Below are positions 34,814-41,781 of a DNA stretch of 41,781 nt, piece by piece. Positions within the stretch are counted from its first letter, which is position 1; the number at the start of each line of letters is the position of its first letter. Position numbers and translations under genes: made by a program. The notes below the pieces were generated by a model. That model made no database searches, had not been told where the DNA came from, and saw only the letters and a program-made list of their open reading frames with translations. The stretch lies in the IMG/VR virus record IMGVR_UViG_3300020421_000051, positions 1 to 41,781 of that record. The stretch is one strand, 5' to 3'. Origin of the DNA: a virus.

Positions 34814-34814
34814 T
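34807..34814 (-). promoter_or_regulatory. AT motif ATATTTAT before the giant fibre gene
   Basis: Reads TTAATATTTATAATT on the minus strand, 21 bases before the start at 34785. Seventh gap-located copy of the core. Confidence 0.35.
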
Positions 34815-34869
34815 TAAATTAATAAATTTTGATATTTATTTGTACATACAATATATGGAGATTATCGGT

Positions 34870-35043
34870 ATGAAGAAGAAATATTCTTTTACTATAGAAG
34901 AAAGCCTAGTAGACTGGTTTAGAGTCTATGTTAGAGAAGAAAGCACTACCATGTCTGGTGTACTTAACCAGTATATATTGAGTCTAAAAAGAGGAGAAAC
35001 TAAGCCTAGAAAAGTATTATACTCTAACCGTACACAACGTTAG
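34870..35043 (+). CDS. Small ribbon-helix-helix-like protein, only plus-strand gene
   Basis: 57 residues from ATG at 34870, chosen over an upstream in-frame ATG at 34786 because GGAG lies 9 bases before it and the extra 28 residues would be an unlikely Ile/Phe-rich leader. The sequence KKKYSFTIEESLVDWFRVYV and STTMSGVLNQYILSLKRGE fits a ribbon-helix-helix (Arc/MetJ-type) DNA-binding fold: a short strand with alternating residues, helix A, a turn and helix B. Such proteins dimerise and bind operators. It is transcribed against all other genes here, starts in the gap before the giant fibre gene, and its end overlaps the 3' end of the SbcDC-fusion gene by 20 bases. It could regulate the replication-to-late switch; that is inference. 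Confidence 0.65.
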   Translation: MKKKYSFTIEESLVDWFRVYVREESTTMSGVLNQYILSLKRGETKPRKVLYSNRTQR

Positions 35044-38000
35044 AAAAATTATTTTCTTTCTTTATTTCTAACAAAGTATCAACAGCATCTCTCATAGAAT
35101 CTATATGAGAAACAATCATCGTAAATTGAAATTGTGATTTTAGATATTGAAATAAATTATATACAGAATTTAAATTATCAGAATCCATAGTTCCCCATCC
35201 CTCATCAATTGCTAAGAAGTTTGGTGCTGGTAAATTACTTACATTTATTAATCCCACACGCATGGCTAGAGATGAGATAAATCGTTCCATACCACTAGAT
35301 AATTCAAGTGGCCATACATTGTCATCATCGTACACTATGTAACAATTAATATTCTTACCATCCATTTCCAATATCATAGAAAAGTCTACTATTTGTGCTA
35401 GTATATCATTCACAGCACCTTCAATTGTAGGTAATGCTTTAGATATCAATTCATAAGGAATACCATCTCTTTTTATAGCATCCATATAATATTGATAAGC
35501 AGCATATTTATCTTCCAACTCTTCTACTTTCTTTATATTCTGCATAATGGTTTTTTGTTGTGTCTCTAAAACTTTTATCTCACCATTTACAGATTGAAGT
35601 TTTTTATCAGTTTCTTCAATAGATTCTTCTAAATCATCAGATTTAATTTGAGAATTCTCAATGTCTTTATGTAGTCCTTTATTAAAGATAATATCTTTTT
35701 CTTGTTCGTGGTATAGATTAATCTTATCTTCTATAATTGCTAATTGACTAATTAGATTTTTTCTTTTTTCAGTAGTAAGTTTCTTCTCACTATCTAACTT
35801 ACTGATATTAGAAGCAAGTAAACTAAGACTATTTATAGATCCATCCATCTGTTCTTTATGGGCGGTAATATGAGATAAACCATTTATGATATCATCTAAG
35901 TTATCAGATTGTTTTACGAAACTATCAGCTAACATCTTATCATCATTTAACTTCTTTTTTGTTTCCATAGCATCTAATGTAAATGGATTTGCCATACAAT
36001 AAGAACAGTTGGAATCATATTCTAAATTACCAAGCTTTTCAATCTTTTCTAATTTGTTCTGAACTTCTATTTTAAGTTTATCAATCTCAATCTGATTATT
36101 GCTTTTATCTAATTTGTATTGTTCTAACTGTGCAAATTTTTTATCTATTTCATTTTCTCTATAGATTTTTATCTTTTCATTTAGTTCAGTTTCTTCTACA
36201 GAATATTGTTCAGATAACGTGGCAATCTCACCAACTCTCTCATCTACTTTGTTTAAAGAGTTACTCAAATTTATTTTACGTTCTTGTAACTCATCTAAAC
36301 TATCTGCGGTATCATCAACTTTTTTAAGTTGTTTTGTCAAACTAATAATATTTTTATCTTCTGTTTTCTTATCAGAAACTAAATCTTTTTTATTATTAGC
36401 TAACTTTTTAGAATTATCTTTTAATTCAACTAAGTCGGTTTTTATATCTGCTAACTCTCTAGCATAATCATTATTCGTAAATGATTTTAAGAGTGATTGT
36501 ACATCGTGAATTTCATCGGAAGCTAATGTATACAGTTGGTCGAAAACACCAATACCCATAAATTGTGCTAATAAGTCTTTTCTTTCTTTTTGTGTTTTAT
36601 CAATAAAAACGGTAGAGTTAGTTTGAAGTGATAAAGCAGTCATAATAAAATCTTCATAAGTTCCAATAACCTTACGAATATTTACATCGGTAGTTCTTCT
36701 TTGGTCTCCATTTAAAGATAACTTTTCACCAGCATCATCAAATGTCCAAAAGTCAACATCTACTTTTACATGACCACTTCTTTGTTTCTTACCCTTTCTC
36801 TCTATGAAATATTCAACACCTTCTACTTCTAGAGTTGCTTTACAATAAAATTTATCTTTTTTATTATTTAAAACATTTAATGCTTTATAAGCTCTTGAGG
36901 ATGTATCAAATAAACAGAAAGAAAGAGCATCTAATAAAGAAGATTTACCACTCGCATTAGGAGCGAATATTCCCACTATACCATTTAGCTTTGTGAAATC
37001 AACTACATTGTTTTCTCCATAACTAAACATATTGTCAAACTCAAACTTCTTTACATCCCAAGTTATTCCTCTATTTACATCATCTGCTGGTAAAAGGGTG
37101 TTTAGTTCTTTATTTATCTTTTTTATATCTAATAGAGTTTCAGTATCTACAAAGTGATTTTGTTTTAGATATTCTTCTATCAAGCCATATTGATAATCAG
37201 CATCTCTTACATCACCTACTGTAATTCTTTGTCCTCTTACCTTTTCCGAAGATGTGAGTGAATCTGTTCTTGTGACAGAAACTTCTTTTATACCATATGT
37301 ACTATGAATCATAGTCATAGCTTTTTTTAATTGAGATGGCGTTGTATTAGATACCCTAACTCTTAATCTAGCTTTTTTGGGTATATCAGTACAATCTGAA
37401 ACCTTTCCGTCATCAATATCAATAGTATAATAGCCGTAGTCATTTGGTATTTCAATATACTCTGACTTTCTCTTAGGAACATCCCATAGTAAATAACCAT
37501 GAGATAATCCCTCACCGTGATTTTGCTGTACTAATGAACCACAGTAAGATATAGTTTCTTCTTTATTAAGGTGCTGTCTTTTATGAATATCACCTAATAG
37601 TCCCAAATCGTAACCTTTGAATTTAGCAATCTTCACATCCGATGGAAGAAAAAATCCTAAATCTGTTTCTGACTTATCAACTGTTCCGTGAAAGAGAACT
37701 ACCTTGGTATCACCATCAAAGTCTTTAGCTTCTATATAATCATCTTCCTTTTCCCATACATCCCATACAACAAACTTTACATCAGCACATTTGTATACAC
37801 CACTACGCTTTAAGTAGTGTAAATCAGAATGTTGTAGGTTGTTTACGATAGGAGAAAGAACATCCATTCGAGAGAGATTATTTAAATTACAATCGTGATT
37901 ACCTGCAATAATAATTGTAGGACATATATCTGCCAGATTCTTAAATAATCGTGAGAGCTGATCTACTAATTCAGGCGACATTTCAGTTTTTGAATGAGCT

Positions 38001-38179
38001 ATATCACCACCGATATAAACTACAGCATTATCTTTATGTTTTTTTACTTCCTCGTAAGTGCGTTCAAATACTTCCTCATACTCCTTATGTCGCTTGAGGT
38101 TTCGGATTTGTATATCCGAAATATGATGAATGTATTTTAACTTACGAAAAGGTACTTTAACAACATTTTCTTTAATCAA
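35024..38179 (-). CDS. SbcD-SbcC (Mre11-Rad50; T4 gp47-gp46) fusion
   Basis: 1051 residues. It starts at TTG (38179) with AAGGA 8 bases upstream, overlapping the previous stop as TTGA; no ATG is available before the first motif. Residues 1-370 are a calcineurin-like nuclease: HHISDIQIRN (D22, with Gln24 where His is usual), GGDIAHS (57-63), GNHD (93-96), LFHG (His164) and GDIH (196-199). Residues 375-1051 are a Rad50-type ATPase: APNASGKSS (406-414), two coiled coils around a zinc hook CSYC (725-728), the signature LSSGMER (960-966), Walker B NFLAIDEGWG (987-996) and the SH of the H-loop (1024-1025). In T4 these are two proteins that resect DNA ends for recombination-dependent replication. 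Here one chain provides both. Confidence 0.92.
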   Translation of the reverse strand: MIKENVVKVPFRKLKYIHHISDIQIRNLKRHKEYEEVFERTYEEVKKHKDNAVVYIGGDIAHSKTEMSPELVDQLSRLFKNLADICPTIIIAGNHDCNLNNLSRMDVLSPIVNNLQHSDLHYLKRSGVYKCADVKFVVWDVWEKEDDYIEAKDFDGDTKVVLFHGTVDKSETDLGFFLPSDVKIAKFKGYDLGLLGDIHKRQHLNKEETISYCGSLVQQNHGEGLSHGYLLWDVPKRKSEYIEIPNDYGYYTIDIDDGKVSDCTDIPKKARLRVRVSNTTPSQLKKAMTMIHSTYGIKEVSVTRTDSLTSSEKVRGQRITVGDVRDADYQYGLIEEYLKQNHFVDTETLLDIKKINKELNTLLPADDVNRGITWDVKKFEFDNMFSYGENNVVDFTKLNGIVGIFAPNASGKSSLLDALSFCLFDTSSRAYKALNVLNNKKDKFYCKATLEVEGVEYFIERKGKKQRSGHVKVDVDFWTFDDAGEKLSLNGDQRRTTDVNIRKVIGTYEDFIMTALSLQTNSTVFIDKTQKERKDLLAQFMGIGVFDQLYTLASDEIHDVQSLLKSFTNNDYARELADIKTDLVELKDNSKKLANNKKDLVSDKKTEDKNIISLTKQLKKVDDTADSLDELQERKINLSNSLNKVDERVGEIATLSEQYSVEETELNEKIKIYRENEIDKKFAQLEQYKLDKSNNQIEIDKLKIEVQNKLEKIEKLGNLEYDSNCSYCMANPFTLDAMETKKKLNDDKMLADSFVKQSDNLDDIINGLSHITAHKEQMDGSINSLSLLASNISKLDSEKKLTTEKRKNLISQLAIIEDKINLYHEQEKDIIFNKGLHKDIENSQIKSDDLEESIEETDKKLQSVNGEIKVLETQQKTIMQNIKKVEELEDKYAAYQYYMDAIKRDGIPYELISKALPTIEGAVNDILAQIVDFSMILEMDGKNINCYIVYDDDNVWPLELSSGMERFISSLAMRVGLINVSNLPAPNFLAIDEGWGTMDSDNLNSVYNLFQYLKSQFQFTMIVSHIDSMRDAVDTLLEIKKENNFSNVVYG

Positions 38180-38394
38180 GTATTATCCTTTAAGAATTTT
38201 CTAACTTCTTTAATTTTTTTATTTGGTACAACTATATCCCAAGCAGTTTCTTCAACGAGTCCACCATTTTCATAGTATATCGTGCTGCGTTCCAAACCAA
38301 AATTAGTAACAAGTTTTTCACAAATTCCGTCATCACTAACGTGTACTTTCCACTCTTCATCATTATATTTCCATATATTTCTTTGACTTGCCAT
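38176..38394 (-). CDS. Small protein of unknown function
   Basis: 72 residues (MASQRNIWKYNDEEWKVHVS), mixed charge, predicted alpha/beta, with a single cysteine (GICEKL) and a C-terminal helix KKIKEVRKFLKDNT. No motif or family recognised. It overlaps the primase gene by 32 bases at its start and the SbcDC-fusion start by 3-4 bases at its end, so it is co-translated with the replication/recombination genes. An accessory role for one of these is likely from context only. Confidence 0.6.
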   Translation of the reverse strand: MASQRNIWKYNDEEWKVHVSDDGICEKLVTNFGLERSTIYYENGGLVEETAWDIVVPNKKIKEVRKFLKDNT

Positions 38395-39295
38395 TTAATT
38401 TCATCCTAATTAAATCTGAAAAAGATGTAGTTTGAGAATCTTTAATCAAATGGGTGACTTTTTCAAATCCCATATCAGATGGGTCTTTGTCTTTAAGCCT
38501 TACCATTTTGACATCAATACCATTTCTCATAAGTACATCTGTCATTTTGATAGAATCCCAATAAGCATCACTATCTAGTAATATATATATCTTACGAACT
38601 CTTTTTTCAAATATTTCTTTCATAAGGATTTTTGGTATCGTTTTACCAAATAAAGGTATTACGTTTCTTTTTACTGCGATGGCGTCAAATACACCCTCGC
38701 ATAAAATTATCGGTTCATTCCAATTTATAAATAATTCGAACCCGATTACATTTTTTGATACAGGTGGATTTTTATATTTCATACCACCATCAAAAATACT
38801 TCTCGCGATAAAGTAATTCAATTCACCATTTTTATCGTATGAGGGTACAATGATTCTATCAGCATATAAACCATCTTCACAAAATCCAATATTATATCTT
38901 AGAATATCTATTGGGTGAATATTTCTTTTTTTAAGATGTGAAATAGCATGTCTTCTGGTAATTGAATTATTTGCTGCTGATAGTGAAATAAATTCCTTTG
39001 GTAAATTCAGTTTCTCTTTAATATTCTTTTTACTGACATACCTTTTTTTATCACCAACTATACCTGATAACTCATTATATTGTTCTCTTGTAGCATTAAG
39101 TTTTTTAAATAACTGAAATAGATTATGTCCACCTTGATTACTAACCCAACAATGCCATTTCTGAGTTTGTATATTGATTTGTAATTTAGGTTTATGATGT
39201 GATGTAAAAGGAGACCAATACATATACTCATCGGCTTTCTTTAATCTTCTACCGTGATTTCCTATTACTCTATTTAGAAGGTTTACTATTTTCAT
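38363..39295 (-). CDS. DnaG-type DNA primase with degraded zinc motif
   Basis: 310 residues (T4 gp61 is 342). It makes RNA primers for lagging-strand synthesis. The N-terminal zinc-binding domain is recognisable by YWSPFTSHHKPKLQINIQTQ and WHCWVSNQGGHNLF, but the expected cysteines are replaced: Ser28 and Thr31 or Ser32 where CPFC-type primases have Cys, and Ser52 after the remaining Cys49. Only His33/His34 and Cys49 are left as possible ligands. The catalytic TOPRIM core is intact: ILCEGVFDAIAV (Glu200), ILLDSDAYWDS (Asp241, Asp243) and KDKDPSDMG (271-274). The gene overlaps the nuclease gene before it by 26 bases and lies in the replication block with the SbcDC fusion. The polymerase part should work; whether the template-recognition part binds zinc is doubtful. 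Confidence 0.87.
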   Translation of the reverse strand: MKIVNLLNRVIGNHGRRLKKADEYMYWSPFTSHHKPKLQINIQTQKWHCWVSNQGGHNLFQLFKKLNATREQYNELSGIVGDKKRYVSKKNIKEKLNLPKEFISLSAANNSITRRHAISHLKKRNIHPIDILRYNIGFCEDGLYADRIIVPSYDKNGELNYFIARSIFDGGMKYKNPPVSKNVIGFELFINWNEPIILCEGVFDAIAVKRNVIPLFGKTIPKILMKEIFEKRVRKIYILLDSDAYWDSIKMTDVLMRNGIDVKMVRLKDKDPSDMGFEKVTHLIKDSQTTSFSDLIRMKLNGKSKKYMEI

Positions 39296-39623
39296 TTATT
39301 AATTCTATAAATTTTTCTATGTTAATTACAGCGTATGTTTTACTTCTGTTTCTTTTAAATATCAATACAGGATCGTAATCACCACTATTTTCTTCAGCTT
39401 GTTTCAATGAATCCCATATGTTTATCTTTTCTTGATTCTTACATTCAAATGAATACGGTATAAGTTTTCTTGCAGCTGGTGATAATTTTATATCTTCACC
39501 AGTTTCTCCCATAATAGCTGAACGGATATCATCCTCTTCAAGTTCAACAAAGGATTCTAGTAATAAATCTTTAATATTATTTTGAAGCCTTTTGCCTTTG
39601 TTTTTAGCGCTTCTTGTTTTCAT
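39270..39623 (-). CDS. PD-(D/E)XK nuclease-like protein
   Basis: 117 residues. The core GETGEDIKLSPAARKL (Asp44) followed by PYSFECKNQEK (Glu60-x-Lys62) is the PD-(D/E)XK metal and catalytic pattern, and a basic N-terminus KNKGKRLQNNIKDLLL precedes it. The later KRNRSKTYAVI strand fits the usual fold. I remember similar small proteins in many tailed phages annotated as putative endonucleases or resolvases. As the first gene of the replication/recombination block, next to primase and SbcDC, a Holliday-junction or DNA-branch nuclease is plausible; a restriction-like role is less so. Start at 39623 is an ATG; upstream lies the 180-base gap with repeats and a promoter candidate. Confidence 0.8.
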   Translation of the reverse strand: MKTRSAKNKGKRLQNNIKDLLLESFVELEEDDIRSAIMGETGEDIKLSPAARKLIPYSFECKNQEKINIWDSLKQAEENSGDYDPVLIFKRNRSKTYAVINIEKFIELINENSKPSK

Positions 39624-39670
39624 ATTGCTTTATTGCTATTGCTTATTAGTATTATTATTATTGCTTATTA
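39623..39670. repeat. Short direct repeats TATTGCTTATTA
   Basis: Two exact 12-base copies (39637-39648 and 39659-39670) and two weaker ones (39623-39634 and 39631-39640, TATTGCTATT), directly upstream of the nuclease gene. They could be iteron-like binding sites or simple AT-rich slippage. The rest of the 39624-39803 gap is AT-rich and shows no gene; a weak hairpin (AAAAATCT / AGATTTTT, 39705-39736) is present but unconvincing. Confidence 0.5.
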
Positions 39671-39767
39671 TTAAATGCTTAAATTTTAATTGGCTTACAG
39701 GCGTAAAAATCTTAATAAAAAACCTATCAGATTTTTTCATAACCAAATAAAATGTTAACATTATTAA

Positions 39768-39796
39768 TATATATAAAGTAATTATCTCAAATACAA
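39768..39796 (-). promoter_or_regulatory. Sigma70-like promoter candidate for the replication block
   Basis: On the minus strand TTGTAT (39796-39791) and TATATA (39773-39768) are separated by 17 bases. This would start transcription upstream of the nuclease-primase-SbcDC genes. The match is modest and the region is AT-rich, so chance cannot be excluded. The ATATTTAT motif of the virion genes is not present here. Confidence 0.35.
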
Positions 39797-39803
39797 ATTT
39801 ATT

Positions 39804-40193
39804 TTACAACCACTTTGATAATTCTTTTCTTGCAAACCTTTCTGCTTTTTCTTCCCACTTATTATCATCGTGTGGATCTAATCCATCGTAAGCAGCCATT
39901 GTACCTGCTTGTGTATATTTCTTCATAAACTTTTTTACACCTAATCTTTTTGCATCTAATGCATGTCCTATCTCATGAAGTATAGTTAATAAAAAATCCT
40001 TTACAGTTTTGTAATTAGGTCTAAGAGTAACTGTATCAGTTTCAGGCTTATACTCTCCAAAGTTTTTACCCCTACCCATCTTTACTTTAGATTTTAAGCC
40101 ATATGACCTTACTAATTGCTTAGCAATCTCCATATAATCAACCCTCTCAGAAACTAGAAAGGAATGCTCCATCATTTTTTTAAATTTACCCAT
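39804..40193 (-). CDS. Small HExxH metallopeptidase-like protein
   Basis: 129 residues. LLTILHEIGHALDAKRLG carries the zinc-peptidase motif HEIGH (His73, Glu74, His77), and a later KWEEKAERFARKEL supplies a likely third ligand (Glu114 or Glu115), as in ImmA/IrrE-like and SprT-like families. A basic N-terminal helix region (VDYMEIAKQLVRSYGL) precedes a beta hairpin EYKPETDTVTLRP, which also fits that fold. No signal peptide, so it acts in the cytoplasm or virion. It is co-translated with the tail-like protein before it (TAATG). ImmA-like proteases cleave repressors or anti-sigma proteins; a processing role for a virion or host protein is also possible. Substrate unknown. Confidence 0.75.
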   Translation of the reverse strand: MGKFKKMMEHSFLVSERVDYMEIAKQLVRSYGLKSKVKMGRGKNFGEYKPETDTVTLRPNYKTVKDFLLTILHEIGHALDAKRLGVKKFMKKYTQAGTMAAYDGLDPHDDNKWEEKAERFARKELSKWL

Positions 40194-41218
40194 TATGCAT
40201 CAAACCTTATCACTATACTTAAATCTAAATCTTTTTCATTTTTTATAGGTGCGGATAAGGAACCAATTGCGACTAATTGATTAAAATCATTATACAAACC
40301 AACTTTTGTTATATAAGGTCTAAAATCGGAATGAGTGACAAAGTTTTCATATCTAGTAGCTGCATCATAAGAATGTTTATATGAACCACTTTTAAATTTT
40401 GCATCACCAGGTGGAAATAAAGTCCAACTATCTGAACCTGATACTGAAATACTACCACTTCTACCTAAAGTAGCTGATATGTTTGAAGTACCGTTAAATT
40501 CATTTTGTCCAATGATACATGTATATTCATGTTCATAAATGGTTTGTGTTGCTTTGTATTTTAGTGAGTAACCATCATTACCTCTTTTTTGTGCTACATC
40601 AACATAACGACTTCCAGTATCAGTTATTACAATGACTCCATGATCGTAAAATATATTACCTACTACCGAGCCTGTAGTTTGAGTAAGTTTAGAAAAATCA
40701 AATCTACCATTTTCTAAAGAACCACTTTTGAATGATGCGTAAGATTGTGAAAATTGATTATCATAAATATTACCATCACCATCGTCTTTAAGAAGTACAG
40801 TAGATGCAGTTGAATCATCAGTTAATTCAATAGAACCTGGTCTTATTCTTTCTCCAAATAGTGTTTGGGGAATTGATATTACTGAAGCTGATGTATGTAA
40901 AAACCTAAACTGATTTTGGGAATTAGAACCAAAGTTATCAAAAGGATTTATTTGTGATAAAGTTCTTTTTGTGTTACCACTTTTTTGTTTATAATACAAA
41001 TTATTTATTAGAAACCAAGATGGTAAGTGAAAAAATGATGCTGACGGAAATACAGTAACTCCTCCAGCACTTGATGCTGTGTTGTAATTACTTGTACTAC
41101 CACTTATTGCTCTAAAATTATAAACTTGACTACCACTATCCGTATTTGTGACAGTAAACTCTTTATAAGCTTTAAATGGTGTTATACTTATATCGCCTGG
41201 GTCTAGTCGTTTGAACAT
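40193..41218 (-). CDS. Tail/baseplate-like structural protein
   Basis: 341 residues, Ser/Gly/Asn-rich and beta-predicted. It begins MFKRLDPGDISITPFKAYKE, and the body contains SGS turns and a FGERIRPGSIELTDD stretch. The C-terminal ~100 residues (EYTCIIGQNEFNGTSNISAT to PYITKVGLYNDFNQLVAIGS and LDLSIVIRFDA) match in order the C-terminus of the next upstream gene (41236-41781), so the two are paralogues. Proteins with an 'ITxVGLYNxxNxLxAIAxLS' ending occur in virion gene clusters of aquatic T4-like phages as I remember them; a baseplate or tail-fibre-connector role is likely but not proven. Start ATG at 41218, 17 bases after the upstream stop, with GGGAG before it. Confidence 0.7.
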   Translation of the reverse strand: MFKRLDPGDISITPFKAYKEFTVTNTDSGSQVYNFRAISGSTSNYNTASSAGGVTVFPSASFFHLPSWFLINNLYYKQKSGNTKRTLSQINPFDNFGSNSQNQFRFLHTSASVISIPQTLFGERIRPGSIELTDDSTASTVLLKDDGDGNIYDNQFSQSYASFKSGSLENGRFDFSKLTQTTGSVVGNIFYDHGVIVITDTGSRYVDVAQKRGNDGYSLKYKATQTIYEHEYTCIIGQNEFNGTSNISATLGRSGSISVSGSDSWTLFPPGDAKFKSGSYKHSYDAATRYENFVTHSDFRPYITKVGLYNDFNQLVAIGSLSAPIKNEKDLDLSIVIRFDA

Positions 41219-41235
41219 GACCTATATCTCCCAGC

Positions 41236-41781
41236 TTAGAAGTCTAATTTGACTTTAATAAGAGCTTCTCTAGAAAAAGATTTCAATAGTGGTTTACTTA
41301 ACTTAGCGATAGCCAGTAACTCATTCGACTCATTATACAATCCTACCTGAGTTATAAAAGATCTAGGATTTTTAAAGTAGGATGGAACTGTAAATGAACC
41401 ATCTGATGCTGTAGAAAAAGTTGGGTTAGAACTAAAGTTAAACTCTTGATTTCCTGCTCGTACAAAATAATGTTGAGATGTAATTACTTCCTCTCTTCTT
41501 GCTTGAAACTTTCCTGCAACTCTGATTCTCTCATAGAATTTATTATTATTATCACCGTTAGTATTACTTGCTGACACGTGACCAAGAGATGCAGATGTGT
41601 TCAATACAGGTCCGTTGAATACAAGTATACCTAAATCAGGATAAAATAATCCATAAGCACCACCTTCTTGTGATGTAGCAGCTGTTTTAATTACCGCAGT
41701 TCCAGTTGCAATTGAACCACTAACAATATTAAATACTCTACCACCCTGATTTACAACGGGATTTGTTGTCGCACCACTATC
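41236..41781 (-). CDS. Tail/baseplate-like structural protein, C-terminal part (runs off right edge)
   Basis: The frame is open from the stop at 41236 to the window edge, giving 182 residues without the N-terminus; a TTG at 41604 within it is not a start, since coding sequence such as GGRVFNIVSGSIATG and FYPDLGILVFNGPVLNTSAS continues upstream. The C-terminus (RAGNQEFNFSSNPT, then SFITQVGLYNESNELLAIAK and LIKVKLDF) is paralogous to the end of the next gene. GDxGxxVFxGP-type stretches such as LGILVFNGP also match GVIVITDTG in the neighbour. Probably a tail or baseplate component that arose by duplication. Confidence 0.75.
   Translation of the reverse strand, partial: DSGATTNPVVNQGGRVFNIVSGSIATGTAVIKTAATSQEGGAYGLFYPDLGILVFNGPVLNTSASLGHVSASNTNGDNNNKFYERIRVAGKFQARREEVITSQHYFVRAGNQEFNFSSNPTFSTASDGSFTVPSYFKNPRSFITQVGLYNESNELLAIAKLSKPLLKSFSREALIKVKLDF

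Noticed and set aside
34829-34852. TTGATA and TACAAT as a sigma70 promoter for the plus-strand gene
   Set aside because: The spacing is only 12 bases, too short for a normal promoter.
39705-39736. Hairpin AAAAATCT / AGATTTTT as a terminator
   Set aside because: The stem is AT-only apart from one pair and the loop is 16-18 bases, so it would be unstable.
41602-41604. TTG at 41604 as a gene start
   Set aside because: Coding-like sequence continues upstream in the same frame to the window edge, so the gene is cut, not started, here.

Overview
This window is a piece of an AT-rich genome of a contractile-tailed, T4-related phage. Thirty of the 31 genes I accept lie on the minus strand, so transcription runs from high to low coordinates. 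The head module is recognisable by sequence and by order: large terminase, portal, prohead protease, scaffold and major capsid protein, followed by three neck/tail-completion proteins (T4 gp17, 20, 21, 22, 23, 13, 14 and 15 counterparts). A phage ribosomal protein bS21, low GC, many Ser/Gly-rich fibre modules and conserved-looking small prohead proteins suggest a marine or other aquatic T4-like lineage distant from T4 itself. The host cannot be named from the sequence. Most genes have Shine-Dalgarno sequences. No tRNA, rRNA, CRISPR array, insertion sequence or integrase was seen.

Layout, in the direction of transcription. 41781-39804: two related tail/baseplate-like proteins (the first cut by the window edge) and a small HExxH metallopeptidase. 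39803-39624: the longest gap, with short repeats and a sigma70-like promoter candidate. 39623-35024: a recombination/replication block with a PD-(D/E)XK nuclease, a DnaG-type primase with a degraded zinc motif, a small unknown protein, and an SbcD-SbcC (Mre11-Rad50, T4 gp47-gp46) fusion. 35043-34870: the only plus-strand gene, a 57-residue ribbon-helix-helix-like protein. 34785-20184: a 4336-residue fibre-like protein with an intein-like Hint domain and a C-terminal S74 chaperone domain, then a second S74 fibre protein. 20154-15192: a 1240-residue multi-enzyme protein (P-loop kinase, HxGH nucleotidyltransferase and KTDG ligase-like modules), a zinc-ribbon protein and two small membrane/coiled-coil proteins. 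15192-4018: the head assembly operon, with bS21 just before the scaffold gene. 3909-1: neck and tail-completion genes, a small zinc-finger protein and the start of another fibre-like protein that runs off the left edge.

How the parts fit: the terminase packages DNA through the portal into a prohead built on the gp22 scaffold and gp23. The gp21 protease then trims head proteins at (L/I/V)-x-E sites, and several unknown proteins around gp21 carry such sites. The most interesting possibility is that the 1240-residue enzyme chain also carries these sites between its modules, so it could be a prohead-packaged polyprotein delivering a nucleic-acid-repair or NAD-related toolkit. A short AT motif (ATATTTAT on the minus strand) occurs in each of the seven larger gaps of the virion gene region and is a candidate late promoter element. 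It is absent from the gap that precedes the replication block.
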